From NCBI GenBank assembly GCA_008360955.1, contig LUCM01008805.1:88303-152302 (forward strand): DNA of 64,000 nucleotides, written 5' to 3'. Below, piece after piece: positions 31,546 to 43,008 of the stretch. The notes beneath the pieces are model-generated. The model was given only the letters and a program-made list of their open reading frames with translations, searched no databases and was not told the origin of the DNA. A program made the translations under genes and the position numbers. Source of the stretch: Fasciolopsis buskii (taxonomy: Eukaryota > Platyhelminthes > Trematoda > Plagiorchiida > Fasciolidae). Within the stretch, counting starts at the first letter, position 1. Each line of letters starts with the position of its first letter.

Positions 31546-31669
31546 ATGCCTGAGCATGGTCGTAGAAAGGTGGTATCTCAGGCTTTTCGTGAAGGTCTTT
31601 CGAAATACTCTGAGAAAGAAATGCTGCTACTAGATTATCGTGGCTCAGGTGTTCCCACTAAAAAGCTAG
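31546..31669 (+). CDS. Candidate first exon of unknown protein
   Basis: The ATG at 31546 opens a frame reading MPEHGRRKVVSQAF, then EGLSKYSEKEMLLLDYRGSG and VPTKKL, and meets a GTACGA donor at 31670 in phase 1. Unspliced it would stop at 31707. The composition (charged, amphipathic, few rare residues) is protein-like. It cannot be joined directly to 31084-31203 because its possible acceptors are phase 0, so the two would have to be alternative starts or separate genes. Confidence 0.3.
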
Positions 31670-32325
31670 GTACGAAGGCGAATACACAAATGCGAATTGA
31701 TTATTGATAATCAATCTAGGGAAGATGATTAGGTCCTGATTTCAAACTAACCAAGGGCGGTGTATAAAGCATACGGCGACTGCATGCTCGCGCGCATTTG
31801 TGGCGAAGTAATGTGGTGAAAATTCGGGAATTTTAAACCCAAAGGTTGCATGAACTAAGCATTCGGTCATTGGTCCCCAGTGGATTATTTGACTTTCAGA
31901 TTGCCCAGCAGCCTTGCGGGTTAGACCATTTGGTCAACGGTTCGAGTTACGGCCACCTAAGTCAACAGTCTACTTCGGTTTGGGCATTCCTGTAGTGTAC
32001 AGATAACAGAGGAGTCACAGATCCCGATGGATGGTCGATTTCGTGGACAGCCGAATAGAGAAATTACATTATCTATGGCGAGGCTTTTTGAATGAATTAC
32101 ATTCAGTTAGTGAATTCCGAATATATTTGATCCAAATCGGAATTAACGGGGGAAATGGGTTAACATGTGTGGTTAGACTCTGCACATTAGTTCTTTCTTT
32201 TTTCTTTATTGCTCATTGGTTTCGTCCATCGCAATGTTCTCGGTGACACTCAATCTCTAAGCAGAATTGTGCATATATAAATTTGTTTTGAGTGTCGAGG
32301 TACTGTTCAGCTAACACTTTTGAGA
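31670..32325. other. Unassigned, faint tRNA-like block
   Basis: Around 31910-31965 a GCGGGTTAGACC...GGTTCGAGTTA block has polymerase III promoter spacing and may be an old SINE. Otherwise nothing is recognised. Confidence 0.3.
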
Positions 32326-33014
32326 TATCTATGCTTGAATGACTGCCTTTTGGATAACGCCTTTCATGCGCAAACCTTAGGTCATTTGGTCTATCTTAAA
32401 CTCGGGAAATGCCAGATTCGAGTTTCGTTCACATTAGAGGTCACAAGGAAGTTAGAATTTGAACCCCGGCTTTTCGAATGGAGGACCTGTGTGATGTCAT
32501 TGAGCCACCAGCTCCCATCCAGTCTAGTCAGAATTGTTGAATTAAATTCATTCTGATAACGTTCTCAATGTCACCATACACACATCAATCCCTAAATCTA
32601 CTTGCAAGTAGTTGTGAGCTATATGTGAATATCAAATTCAAGGGACATGGTGATCTTGTGCGGGAAGATATGACTTGATGGGAGACATCTAACTGAAGAC
32701 AATGGGACACATCGTGTTTACCTTTGATGCACTCAGACATTTCTGGTTGTCATTAAGAAGGACGTCTGAACAAGCTTACTTCGGTTATTCTGATTAGACT
32801 GGATGGGAGCTGGTGACGCAGTTGTATCATGCATGCCCTCTATTTAGAAGGCTCCGATTCAAATCCTGGACGCGATGGGAGATACGCATCATTGTCGAGC
32901 TCTAGTAAGAACGAAATTCGAGTCCGGTGCCCCCCGAGTGTAAGATTGACAGGATGACATGAGATTTGTGCGTGAAAGATGAAATCTGAAGCGTAGTCAG
33001 ACAAGCATAGAAAA
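32326..33014. mobile_element. Fold-back element with about 210-bp inverted arms
   Basis: The left arm 32326-32534 and right arm 32787-33014 are inverted copies. Both contain, in order from the outside, CTATGCTTG, TTTCA(T/C)GC(G/A)CAAA, ACTCGGG, TTCGTTC, TAGAG and the inner ACCAGCTCCCATCCAGTCTA. The inner ends match almost perfectly, the outer parts less well. In the right arm the strand reading GACGCAGTTGTATCATGC and GATTCAAATCCTGG is tRNA-like. It has no coding capacity. Confidence 0.65.
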
Positions 33015-33650
33015 ATCAACTCCCACGCACCTCCGATAAGCAACCGTAAGCAGTGTATGCATTTTGAGGTCAATCGTAAAATAAAATTGAAATCGCCAAT
33101 TGGAATCACCGTTTGAGTAAACAGTTTGTCATCGGATTTTCACTAGAGGAATGGTTTGGGCTACGGTTGCTCTGCCGACATGCTACATTTATTTTGAAGT
33201 TCGTAACTAAAAAACCTTTTGTCCGCGGTAATTTTTAGTCACTCCAATGAAACACGCATCTATCCTGCTGTAATATATAATGTTTGAAAAAAAATCATAT
33301 TTATACTTCCATTTTGGCAAATGAATGAGGTCTCCGTCGTAAGAAAATGTCGATAGATCCAACCCTTCTCAAACGGGGACGTGAGAATAAATCCCAAATT
33401 CGTTGCTATTCGCAAAGAGGTTTGGGATTTCATGTAACGAAAGTCGTTACTCAATTACCAGATATTGTCAGTACGCCTGTTCCATTTTTTCAGTGATGTG
33501 CAGCAATTCGTCCAAATGATTGACCAACATTGGTATAGATTGACTGCACCACTGGCTACAGTAATTCTATCTCTGAAATAATTCATAGACTAGCAAAAGG
33601 AAATGACGGCAAGTTCATAAGTGATATGCACTATTTTGTTCCTTGTAAAT

Positions 33651-33656
33651 TTTATT
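33651..33656 (-). terminator. AATAAA polyadenylation signal of ATP1B
   Basis: Reading on the minus strand, AATAAA lies 265 bases after the stop codon of the ATP1B gene. It is the first canonical hexamer I found there. Confidence 0.55.
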
Positions 33657-33920
33657 GAAACCGCTTTACAAAAAAGGTTTTGTACAGAATTGTGGTAGAA
33701 AAACAAAGTGTCACCCTGAAAAATTAATCCAGCTTCGAAGCTCTTATAACATCTAACTTAGCAAGCAGTAAAGATTGGTAAAAGAGTAAGACGGTCTTAG
33801 TGGCTTAATCTGTCAATTTGTAATGTACAAGCGTTTCATAGCCAGTCCCTGGGAAAATGCGTTTTCGAAGACGAACGAGGCCAATTTGGTCATGACAAAA
33901 AAATGCAGAAATTATTTTTA

Positions 33921-34095
33921 TCAATCTACAAGCAACTCGAAATTCAGTGGTTCCCCCGGATTTCGGATGTTGAGCAGTCGGCATTGGACCATGAGCAATG
34001 CATGTCGTTTGGGATTTTCAAATTGCACAGCTACTAACGGTGATCGGTAGGCCACTTGAACCAAATATGGGAAGTATAGATTGCTAAAATATCCA
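33921..34095 (-). CDS. ATP1B: ATP1B exon 6: last exon
   Basis: The acceptor is TGAATTTCAG. One base completes Tyr248, followed by 57 codons and TGA. It encodes GYFSNLYFPYLVQV, then AYRSPLVAVQFENP, then MVQCRLLNIR with cysteine 286, ending FELLVD. It supplies the final strands of the ectodomain and the partner of cysteine 221. Confidence 0.93.
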
Positions 34096-37000
34096 CTGAA
34101 ATTCAAAAAGAAAAAAAGGGAAATGAAATGCATGATTAGAATTGGTTTGAAATCATCAGTTTAATTTTCATATTAATAGCAATAACAGTAATCGATCGTG
34201 GTTAACAGTTTTTCTAAGGCGCCATCTTGGGTAACCTTTCTCAGTCTATTGCAGCCGAACTGTCGGCTCATTACCAGCATTCCCGAGCACGCTGTTCTTT
34301 TTCAAATTTCGGAAAAATTCAAATCGCATGTCACGTGACGCACCGTTTTTTCATTGCAGCACGTGATACATTCGGTTCTGACATGTGGGCGTGAATTCTG
34401 TCACATGCTGCGAGCCATTAAATAAGTGGCATACATATGAATGCTAGGATAAAATTTCCCCGCTACCATACGATCGGTTTTGCGGCTACAGCTGCTTATC
34501 AGGTATACGTATCTGGCACTGCTCTAATTGATCATGTTTTTATTTCCATACTACGTAGTTGTCTTGGTATCAGAATTTGAGTTAAATCAGGAGGAAATGT
34601 GCACCGATGTAAGACCACCTGAAAATAACATGATGATTTGGTCAAAAATTTACTTTTACACATGATACTGGTAATCGACATCATCATCAAGATCATACCA
34701 GTTATCACAGTCCATCACTTCGAAGTCTCGCGTTAAATAAATAAAGCGATTTCGGTAACGCATGCGCACTACTTGTGATTTAAGTGCAATTCCGTAGTCG
34801 AGTTTCCATTACATTCAACTGGCCAAAAAATGTTTGGTGTTTATTGGTCTGTCTTTCAGAAGCATTCTACGGTTAACCAAGTTCCGCTCAGTGAAATTTA
34901 CCGCAAACTCCCAAAACACACTTCCTTCGATTCTAGAAATATAGTTTAACTTTGATTTAGCAACTTTCAAATGCAGTAAAAACATGTGCTAATTCTTTAT
35001 TTGATCAAATGCTAACTCTCCACTTGCCTATTTCACAAAATAGAGTATTTTCCTCTCATGTCGAAATAGACAAACTGAAGATAGGGTCTTATCAACGTAT
35101 ACAGCAGTCATACATCTTCGCAAACTGGGGACAAGTAATTCAAAAAATTGTCAGCAAGAACTGAGTTATGCAGTTCCGTTCAACCAGGAGGACGCCATTT
35201 GATCGGCCCACCTTAGACAATGAATGTCCATGTAAGTGTACTGCTTAAAGTCCTGTCAGATAATTTTTAAACAAAGCAATTACAAAAGAAACTTTCAGTT
35301 TCTTTTGCATCCTCCCTTCTGCTTCTTTTTCTCTCTCTCACTGCTAGTCGATTCTTGTCTGCAACAATGGCCCAATGGAATCAACATCTGCCACCTAAAA
35401 GGTCAGAGGTTCGAATATTAAATCAGGCAACGATCACTTATGGCAAATGATAATTCGGGGTGGGTCGGTTCGCAACCATATCTTGCTTAATGAGGTTATG
35501 TGTGATTCCACGCTATTCCCAATTTTCTCGTCATTATTGGCGGTTCCCCCATGACCGTATAGTGGGCTCATGAGGCTGTGGAACATATCCATTTCATCAA
35601 ACCCACAATTAATACATGGCATAAGAAGCTGCAAGTAGTCGCTTATTATGGTAGCAAGAGTAGCACGGGCAGACCAAATAACCTCTTGTAGCTGGACTCC
35701 ATCTTCACCAAGAAAATACATTTCGGTCGATAAGCAAAACTGTCACAGGAGGGTTGAAAAGTTTAGAGAGGCAATTATTGTGGTTTCCCCCCGGAATGCT
35801 TTGCCTCAGGAAAGTTGTCAGTCTTGCAATTTTGGTTAGAATGTGTACCGCCAGCTTCTTTCATGTTACCAAGGTCTCGTCTGTAACAGGCTTATAAGCT
35901 TATTTCTACCTGAATTTCCATTGAACTATGCGCATATTCATGAAAAAGAGTAAAATTTCCAGACTTACTTAACGCATAAGTGCAGTGCAGCGCACTCCAC
36001 AACCGTCAGGCCTAACCACAAGGAGAAAGGAGAACTGCAACCTTGACCCTGAGGCTTTGAATGGCACAGGACTAGGCCAGACCTCAGTGGATACAGTGGG
36101 ATAACGAGCCAAACGAAAGCGATTTGTTACTTAACACTAAAGGAATAAAACTAGTGCCCGTTTGCAAACATTGCTATTAAAACCAGAGTTTACCGGAGAA
36201 GTACTCACGAGCCACAAACATTACAAAAAGGGTTATTAAAAATGCAGGGCAGAAACCTAATAGGCCGCTTTTTGGTAAAAGCAAGGCTCAAGAAACTGCA
36301 ATAACTTGTCTATCGAAGACAAGTTCATAAGCGGGACCCTCAGAGTCAAAAGATAAACTGCCAGTTATGACCTTGCTTTCGAGTGCAAATTTTCTCTCTT
36401 GTAAAACCACATAAGCGCGACTGAATGAAAGAAAAGAAGTAGTGGAAACCATGAAACTGTAATCAGTCCTATTTTTCCACACCATGTCAATAGAGAGTAT
36501 GCCACATAATATTAAAACTTAATGTAGGGGTTTATGAAGTCCAAAAGAGCTAGTTAAAATCAATCAGAAAAAGACATCCGGCAACGTCTGAAGCGGTCGT
36601 GGTTACATTTCGCGGTTTATTTTCATGTTCCGCTGCGCTGTCTATAAAGATACTATGATAACCACGGACAAACATCGCCAGCTGATTAGGGATGAATTGC
36701 TCATTTACACAAAGTCAGATTCCGCGGCACGAAGTAGACCAGCTTGATTCAGATAGCAATGGTTTTGAAAACCTCCTACGACCACAGATCAGGATGCAGA
36801 ATTGTTTGCGGTTCGCACAGTTAAACCTGTTGTATGACCACTAGCATTTCATCACTGCGTGATTCGGATAAATCAGTTGAATTAAACAAGATGCTAGCTC
36901 CATCCATTTCAAACCTACAACATGACTACCCTTACTTTTTAAAAAGATGTTTGTTAATCGTCATTCTTCGAGCCGTCACCTTTCAAAATCAGCAATATTT

Positions 37001-40000
37001 CTATGAAATATGCACTTATTTGCCTAAAAGCATGCAACTGTTTTAGTCAGAAAAGAACGCTTCGAGAAGCGGACTTGTTTTACAGTAAATCACACTGAAT
37101 CAGAAACAAAGTATACAAAAAGATTGCAAAACTGACATTATTTCTACTCAGGACGATAACTATTCTAAACGGCAGAATGATACAACTGTCCTCTGAAACA
37201 TGCAACAAAATCATCAGATTTTGTGCGCGATAAGGCTAGCACTCCCACATCAGTTAAGTCGTCTTTGAAAGGTTGAATGCCTACTAGAACTCTAAGTTAA
37301 GCCGTGTGATCCTAATCAGGAATGACCTAAAACCCTGGAGAGTCCCGGTGCTTTAGCAAACGTATCTTCTCAGTATTGCCAAAACGTTAGAGAACATTTA
37401 CCGGCGATGTCGAGGTCAGGTGTGCAGTGATGAGGGAATATAGAAATTGAACGGGTTAAAAATGTTTCCGGAGTCGAAGATCAACAAAGTGCTGGTCAGA
37501 ATTCATTTAATCTATGAGCAAATACTTTGCATGCAATAATGAATGACAGGCTCGCGTGTCGCCCATAGAATTGTACTTATGGCGCGCGTGTTTGCTAATC
37601 GCTAACTGATACCATCTCGTCTGGCTTTCACACCACCCCGCCAACCATCCGTCCGGGATTATGTAGTAATAAAAATGAGCCAATCATGTTTTTCCTTCAC
37701 CACGGGCAATCCCCAACAACGGAGTTTGTCCACAATTGCTTTGTTGGCCCTATAAGGTGGTGGTTCTTAGTCTAATTTGACCCATTTGCCGTATTATTTG
37801 TGGTTAATTTCACACAATGCATAACATGAGATGCATAAGATATAAAATTGAGGGCTGTATTAAATTCCGGACTGCAAGCGATCCAACCTTACTGGACGAT
37901 GCTGTTTTCATCTTCACATTCGTTTCAGTAATTCACTGACTGGACATTGGCGCTTGGACTCTAAAATCTAAGCATAAGAAAAGATGATGGACGATTTCTT
38001 TGTGGGTTTTATTCCACAGAGCGTGCAGTGGCACACCACTTCTTAAAACCATGTGCGATATCAACTCGGTGTGATTTGTATGCAAATTACAGGTTGCTAA
38101 CAAGACGTCATTTAGTTACTTAGATAGCTCTGGAACCATCTGATGTCCATTGCGCAGTTTTGCTTCTACGCAATGTGTCTAAGATTAACTATAACCTATC
38201 ATAAATTTACCTTGCCAGGCTTCCCGGACTGAATATAATACACACTTTGTAAATTAATGTAGTTGCATTTACACGTCAGTACTTCGATGCAGGCGCGGAC
38301 TTAGAATCATCCAGCTGTGACTCCCATTCCGGTCATAAAGCATGTGATTTTACGCTTCGAATGTAACAGTGAACGATATTCTGCAGTATTGGATGCAAAC
38401 AAACTACAGCGCATGATAGAAAGTGCGCTATGGCGTGCATTATTACAGAGTACGCTCGTCCTAATAATATGACACTGGCCCTAGAAGTGAAATAAATACG
38501 GTCTTGGAATCATCATGGATAATTTTTTCTAGTGCAGTCTTTTAACTGAGTTCTTAATGATTCTTATTGTTTAAGAAAACTTTGTTTTGATAGCGCTCAG
38601 CAAAGCTGGGCATGAGAGTTCATGTATCTTAATGATAAAGAGACTTTATTTTTTGTTACTCGTGAAATTAATTCAATAGAAATTACTGATCTACAAGGCA
38701 GTAATTTTTTAAAGCTAGGTACCTGCCAGTGGTGAGCAAATGGCTAGTCTCTTGGAGGTTGGACAAAAACCAGCGAGTTCGGCTCCCTAACATTGCTCGC
38801 TTGTCTAATCGACGGCCACTTTGTCCCTGAAATATTGCAAACATCTTTACAAAAGAATAAAATCATTGACGATTGCCAAAGATAACTAGTCATTATTAGT
38901 CGGAACACGCAATAAAACTCCTTAGCCTAGGAAAACTTACTAAGTGATGCCATCAATAGTCACATTGGGAAAGTAGCGCACGGTTCCGAAGAATTCCAAA
39001 TCCTCTTCAGTCTGCGGAGGTATGAAATAAATGGTGCTGTTTCAGCAACTATGTAGTAACGAAGTAAAATCAGGAGTCAAGGCTTAAGAGTCAAGCAAAC
39101 TGTTGACTGCTTTGGGCTAATCTGTTCCTAGTATCTGTATTTCATCTACAACTTGTGTACTAGAGGCAAGGCAAAGAGGCTTGTGAATATTTTGCCGTCA
39201 TAATCAGATTGACCGACAAATCCTTTTGATTACTGGACGCTCAAAGCTTTTGATGAACATAACTTTATCTCGGTGACACTCCTTTGACATGTGTAATATA
39301 AAAGGATTATTTATTACAACCAATTAGGCGGTCCCAGCTTCCAGTCTACGGGTTTTATTCGTAACTCGACTGGCTTGGCTTTGATTGGATAATCTTGTGT
39401 CTTAGTCTATATATCCACTCGATGCCCATACACCAAATTGGTGAGCACTGAACAACATGATTCTGCAGCGTATAACACCTAAACCAAGTTCAAAAACGAT
39501 TATCATTTCCGAGCAGTAAGGTATCCTAACTGTTCAGTGGAGGTATTACATTTACTTCTGCCACATGCACATGAGTATGTACAATCACGGTGCGCTCCCT
39601 TATTCCTATAATTACATCAAAAATAAACAAATTAAGATGACGTAGATGAATCTTAACATACCTGTCCATAGCACCTCACAAGAGGATTGGGGGAAAGGCT
39701 TGAATTGACTATGTCTGGAAGCCATCCGTAAACCTGAAAAAGAAAGCTTTACTAATGTTTGGCCTATATACCTTGAAATGTTTGAAATAAAGTGATTAAT
39801 TTGAACTTTTATTGATGTTCCCCAAATAATTCACTTAACCTTTGCTTTATTGATGTGAAAAGATCTATACTGAAGTCTATTCAATTTGAGTGCCCTTTCC
39901 GTTGCTGCATCACTAAATAGCCTCTACATTACTGACTCAGTTTTGAAGTTTGTGATTGAAAAAGTATAAAAATTCAGTCTATTTACATAACTGTTTCCTC

Positions 40001-40988
40001 CAAAACATTGACGGGAGTGTTAGAATGGTTAAGTTCAGTTCACCTTCAACCTATCAGTATCACGAGGTTTTGAAATTCGTTTTTTAACCAAGTTATTTGC
40101 ATTGGAATAATAATCTAACTGACATATGTAACCCTTAGGGCCTTATATATTCACGCTACTGCCACTTTTACATATGTTGCCTGATGGGTTTACGCCCACT
40201 TATTCGCGGCAGTTAAAGGAAATGACACTAAAAGGTCATTCCAAATACTGAGACATCACATGATATGACATCATAAGTACTTTAATCCCACCGTTTTGGG
40301 GTTTTATTGTGAGCAAAATTGCAACAAAGACCGTCGGCCTCGAGCTTTTTCCGCCCAATAGGACAGCGTCTTTTGACTTTCAGGATTATCTTACCTATCT
40401 TGTCTATGTTTTCATAAATATTTTATCGTTTTTATAAGCCAAATATCTATATATACCTTCCAAAACTCATGGATAGCCAAACAAAGCAATTGGCATGTTG
40501 ATTATTTGACTGATTAGAAGTGCGAAAGACTGCAAAATCAGTCTCATAAAAAGCGAAAGTGTACTCACACAGATAATAACACTCATGTAAACTAGAGTTA
40601 CTACACTTTGGTGCCGACTGTTTTATTTTTGCATTAAGAAGTTATTTTATGAAACTGTATGAAAGGCAAACTGCTCGTGCATGATTTTCTGCAGATGGCG
40701 CACACCCATTAATCTGCCATATCACTTTGGGATAAAAGCAGTTTATTTCTGTAGTTTATATACTGCATCTTGTCAGCTGCAGGAGACCTTTTTGGAATAG
40801 GCTCATTGTCTGTCCATAAAATGATCTAATTTAGCTTCTATTTATCTGTTGAACAACTACGTCTAGTGAAACATTTATTATCAAGCATAAAAATATACGT
40901 TTGCGGAAGTTGAATGATCAGAAAGACACTGTCTAGTTATTAAACCCTCTGTCAAGAACATATCGCCATCCAAGACTGTGAATCTTTG

Positions 40989-41042
<54 letters not shown>

Positions 41043-43008
41043 GGCCGAGCATATTTAAAAGCCCAGTGATGATAAACTGTTGCTTATAAACTGATAAGAG
41101 TCTCTCACATGTAGTCAAGTTCTTTATTTTCTTCCTCTTCTCTTTGCTTTTCCCGGAAGAATAGCATATACTCAGCTAATTTTACAACTTTGACACAAAA
41201 AATACAAATACGTAAAGCATAATGGATAGGCAAACAAAAGTGCGAGAGTCCATGCTGAGGTAATCTAGGCATATTCAAAACAAACCGCCATTAGTTTCCT
41301 CACTAACCCCCTCCCTTAGATAATGAGATCCAGTTAAAACCAAGTACGAACGAAAAACCCCATTGTTAAAGCAGCAAAATAATGCAGTTCATGTCAACAA
41401 AAGAATGCCAGCATTTAGTAGAGGATTATCCACCTGAAACCTGCACTAATCACCTAAGTATAGGGTAATAGTCTCTGATTTTCTTTTCGCTTTGTTGTAA
41501 TCAAACAATGTGCCAATTTGCATCAAAATTATAAAGAAACACCGTAAACATTTACGTTTCATAGTCATGATTGGGTTAGTTTTGTTCCAAAGGAAAATTA
41601 CCTCGAGAGTTCATAAAACGTCTCCGGGCATGCGTGGGGGACACGGCCGCAAGGGATTTATTCACGGTTAATCTGTGTACGCCGCATAATTTACATGAAA
41701 ATGATCTTACCATAATCTATTTGGGTAAATTGTCCTTAAACATCCATGGGTCTTCATTGAAAGCCCAGGAAGTACTTAATTGACTTAGTTATTTTTTTCT
41801 TTTTTAAAGAACCACGGTCTACACGCAGGATCAATGCAGACTTTAAAGATATTTACTGACGTCTGTTAAAATAGAAAATATAAACAGAACATGAATCGAT
41901 ATCTTAAAATTATTTTTTGTAATCCAGAAACTTTCACCATTTTGTCCGTGAATGTTCTGAAAGGACGCACAAAACTGACTAAATAGAATCAAGCCATTGG
42001 CTATTCAAGGCATGTATCATGGAATGAATACCAAAAGCCTTTCATTAAACTGACTGAAGTTAACTATAGCAGTTAATGATGGCAGACCACACATTGCTGA
42101 TCGATGACCATATCTTTAAGCAATTTACGGCCGCGGTAGATAACTTGATTATTCTTCGACCGCTCAACACGTGCTCCTTTTGTTTTGGTGGTTGCATTCC
42201 AAAAGAAATTTACAATGCACAAGGTTCCTTACTTTATTAATTTTCAGCACCACACATGGCTGGCTGCGATCATAGCCGTAGTTGTTTTCTTTTACACAAA
42301 CTCCCATATCAATCGGGTAAAATTTGCACACTAAATCAACATCGTCAGGTGTTTTCGTCTTCTCGCACGTAGCAAACCCATCCTGTGGTTTAATGTTGAC
42401 TTCTTCGTACAAGTACACAAAAGTGCGAATATTTTGCACGTAAGGCATGTATGTCTGTGGGTCCGAAGCAGCATATCTGATAAGTGCTGTTTTGAAGTTT
42501 GTCCTTGGGCGCATTCCAAGGCCTGAAAAAGTAGAAAAGGAGGATGGAAATATATAGTGCATAATCATTGACACGCAATCAAACGGATTAAGGAGACACT
42601 CGCGTGAATTATTATATGCGGTAAGATTGGATAACAAAAGAATTCGAAAAGCTCATCTCATCTTACCTGGAGAAAGCTTCAAAGGACTGTCCATCCCCGT
42701 CACATACGGCTTGTCATCACTAATGACTAGCTGCATGATAACTATTAATAACCCTGTTATTAGAAGCAGCGTCGAGGTATAAATAACAAAGTAGAGAGTC
42801 CAGAGTCTCACTGATTATTAGTAATCTATATGAGCAACTCACGCCACCCAAGGAAATCACGCCCACATATATTTTTAGTTTCCGGGTCGTCCTTCCAGAA
42901 AGTATATCTATACCATGGAACATGCCCTCTAAATGTTTTCTTCCTTTTTTCTGCAGGAATGAATGCCACCTTCTGGGTATCAAACAGTTCTTCGTTGTTA
43001 AACTCCAT
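33921..43008 (-). CDS. ATP1B: Na+/K+-ATPase beta subunit, complete, six exons
   Basis: Exons on the minus strand: 43008-42843, 42810-42667, 42522-42233, 39733-39662, 39011-38941 and 34095-33921. All joins use GT/AG and keep phase, giving 305 residues, the usual beta-subunit length. Residues 1-55 are cytosolic and include YTFWKDDPETKNICGRDFLGW. One membrane segment spans about 58-81, so it is a type II protein. The ectodomain carries six cysteines at 156, 169, 179, 193, 221 and 286, which fit the three conserved disulfides (156-169, 179-193, 221-286). Family blocks are QPCVVLKINKVYGWLP, YFPYL and SPLVAVQF. Possible N-glycosylation sites are NSS at 210 and NVT at 240. In the family, beta escorts the alpha subunit to the plasma membrane and modulates K+ binding. 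A LINE tail ends 73 bases above the start codon. An alternative last exon is possible at 36288-36420. It could in principle serve an H+/K+-type pump, but that branch is vertebrate. Confidence 0.93.
36015..36115 (+). repeat. Interspersed repeat fragment shared with 15.1-15.3 kb
   Basis: GAGAACTGCAACCTTGACCC, then TGAGGCTTTGAATGGCACAG, TCAGTGGATACAGTGGGATAACGAGCC follow the same order as 15140-15225. It is diverged and truncated. Confidence 0.4.
36288..36420 (-). CDS. Candidate alternative last exon of ATP1B
   Basis: A strong acceptor (TTTCTTTCATTCAG) precedes a frame that begins with one leftover base, exactly the phase needed after exon 5. It stays open for 43 codons to TGA. It would add RAYVVLQERKF, ESKVITGSLSF and YELVFDRQVIAVS after Tyr248 in place of the normal end. 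The peptide is beta-strand-like but has no cysteine, so Cys221 would lose its partner. No AATAAA was found in the 160 bases downstream. It may be a real isoform, a relic exon or chance. Confidence 0.35.
38941..39011 (-). CDS. ATP1B: ATP1B exon 5
   Basis: 71 bases, phase 0 to phase 2. The acceptor is CATACCTCCGCAG and the donor CTTA|GTAAGT. It encodes TEEDLEFFGTVRYFPNVTI then DGIT. This corresponds to the family's 'D-ENLGPVxYYP' block, with an N-V-T glycosylation site at residue 240. Confidence 0.92.
39662..39733 (-). CDS. ATP1B: ATP1B exon 4
   Basis: 72 bases, 24 codons, phase 0 on both sides. The acceptor is CTTTCTTTTTCAG and the donor GACAG|GTATGT. It encodes VYGWLPDIVNSSLSPNPLV followed by RCYGQ: the IYGW block right after LKINK, an NSS glycosylation site and cysteine 221. 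Confidence 0.92.
39734..42232. other. ATP1B intron 3
   Basis: A 2.5-kb intron with a TA microsatellite at 40991-41037 and no recognised LINE or SINE coding sequence. A GTAAGG donor opens it and a CTTTCTTTTTCAG acceptor closes it. Confidence 0.75.
40991..41037. repeat. (TA)n microsatellite in ATP1B intron 3
   Basis: About 23 uninterrupted TA units, the longest TA run in the window. Confidence 0.95.
42233..42522 (-). CDS. ATP1B: ATP1B exon 3: ectodomain with four cysteines
   Basis: 290 bases. The acceptor is CTTTTTCAG and the donor AATAAA|GTAAGG. It starts LGMRPRTNFK and holds cysteines 156, 169, 179 and 193, the first two disulfides. It ends QPCVVLKINK, the most diagnostic block of the family. 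Confidence 0.94.
42667..42810 (-). CDS. ATP1B: ATP1B exon 2: transmembrane segment
   Basis: 144 bases with phase 1 at both ends, a TTAGTAATAATCAG-type acceptor only 32 bases after exon 1, and donor CCAG|GTAAGA. It encodes LRLWTLYFVIY, then LLLITGLLIVIMQL, and the stalk ISDDKPYVTGMDSPLKLSPG. Confidence 0.93.
42843..43008 (-). CDS. ATP1B: ATP1B exon 1: start and cytosolic tail
   Basis: The ATG at 43008-43006 starts residues 1-55 plus one base. The donor is TGGC|GTGAGT. The exon ends with FLGW, just before the membrane segment. The conserved 'FxxWxxETxxxCGR' pattern of beta subunits is clear. The opposite-strand frame is a shadow. Confidence 0.92.

Larger units (their letters stand above)
34096..38940. 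other. ATP1B intron 5
   Basis: A 4.8-kb intron between exons 5 and 6. It contains a candidate alternative last exon (36288-36420) and a small interspersed-repeat fragment (36015-36115). The open frame at 35721-35434 on the minus strand has no recognisable domain. Confidence 0.7.

Noticed and set aside
35434..35721. Minus-strand 95-codon frame as an extra ATP1B exon
   Set aside because: The gene is complete without it and its peptide has no beta-subunit block. It also lacks a phase-matching acceptor and donor pair.
40991..41118. TA run and flank as the tail of an RTE copy in ATP1B intron 3
   Set aside because: The flanking sequence (AACAGGCCGAGC and on) is only vaguely like the RTE 3' block, too weak to call.
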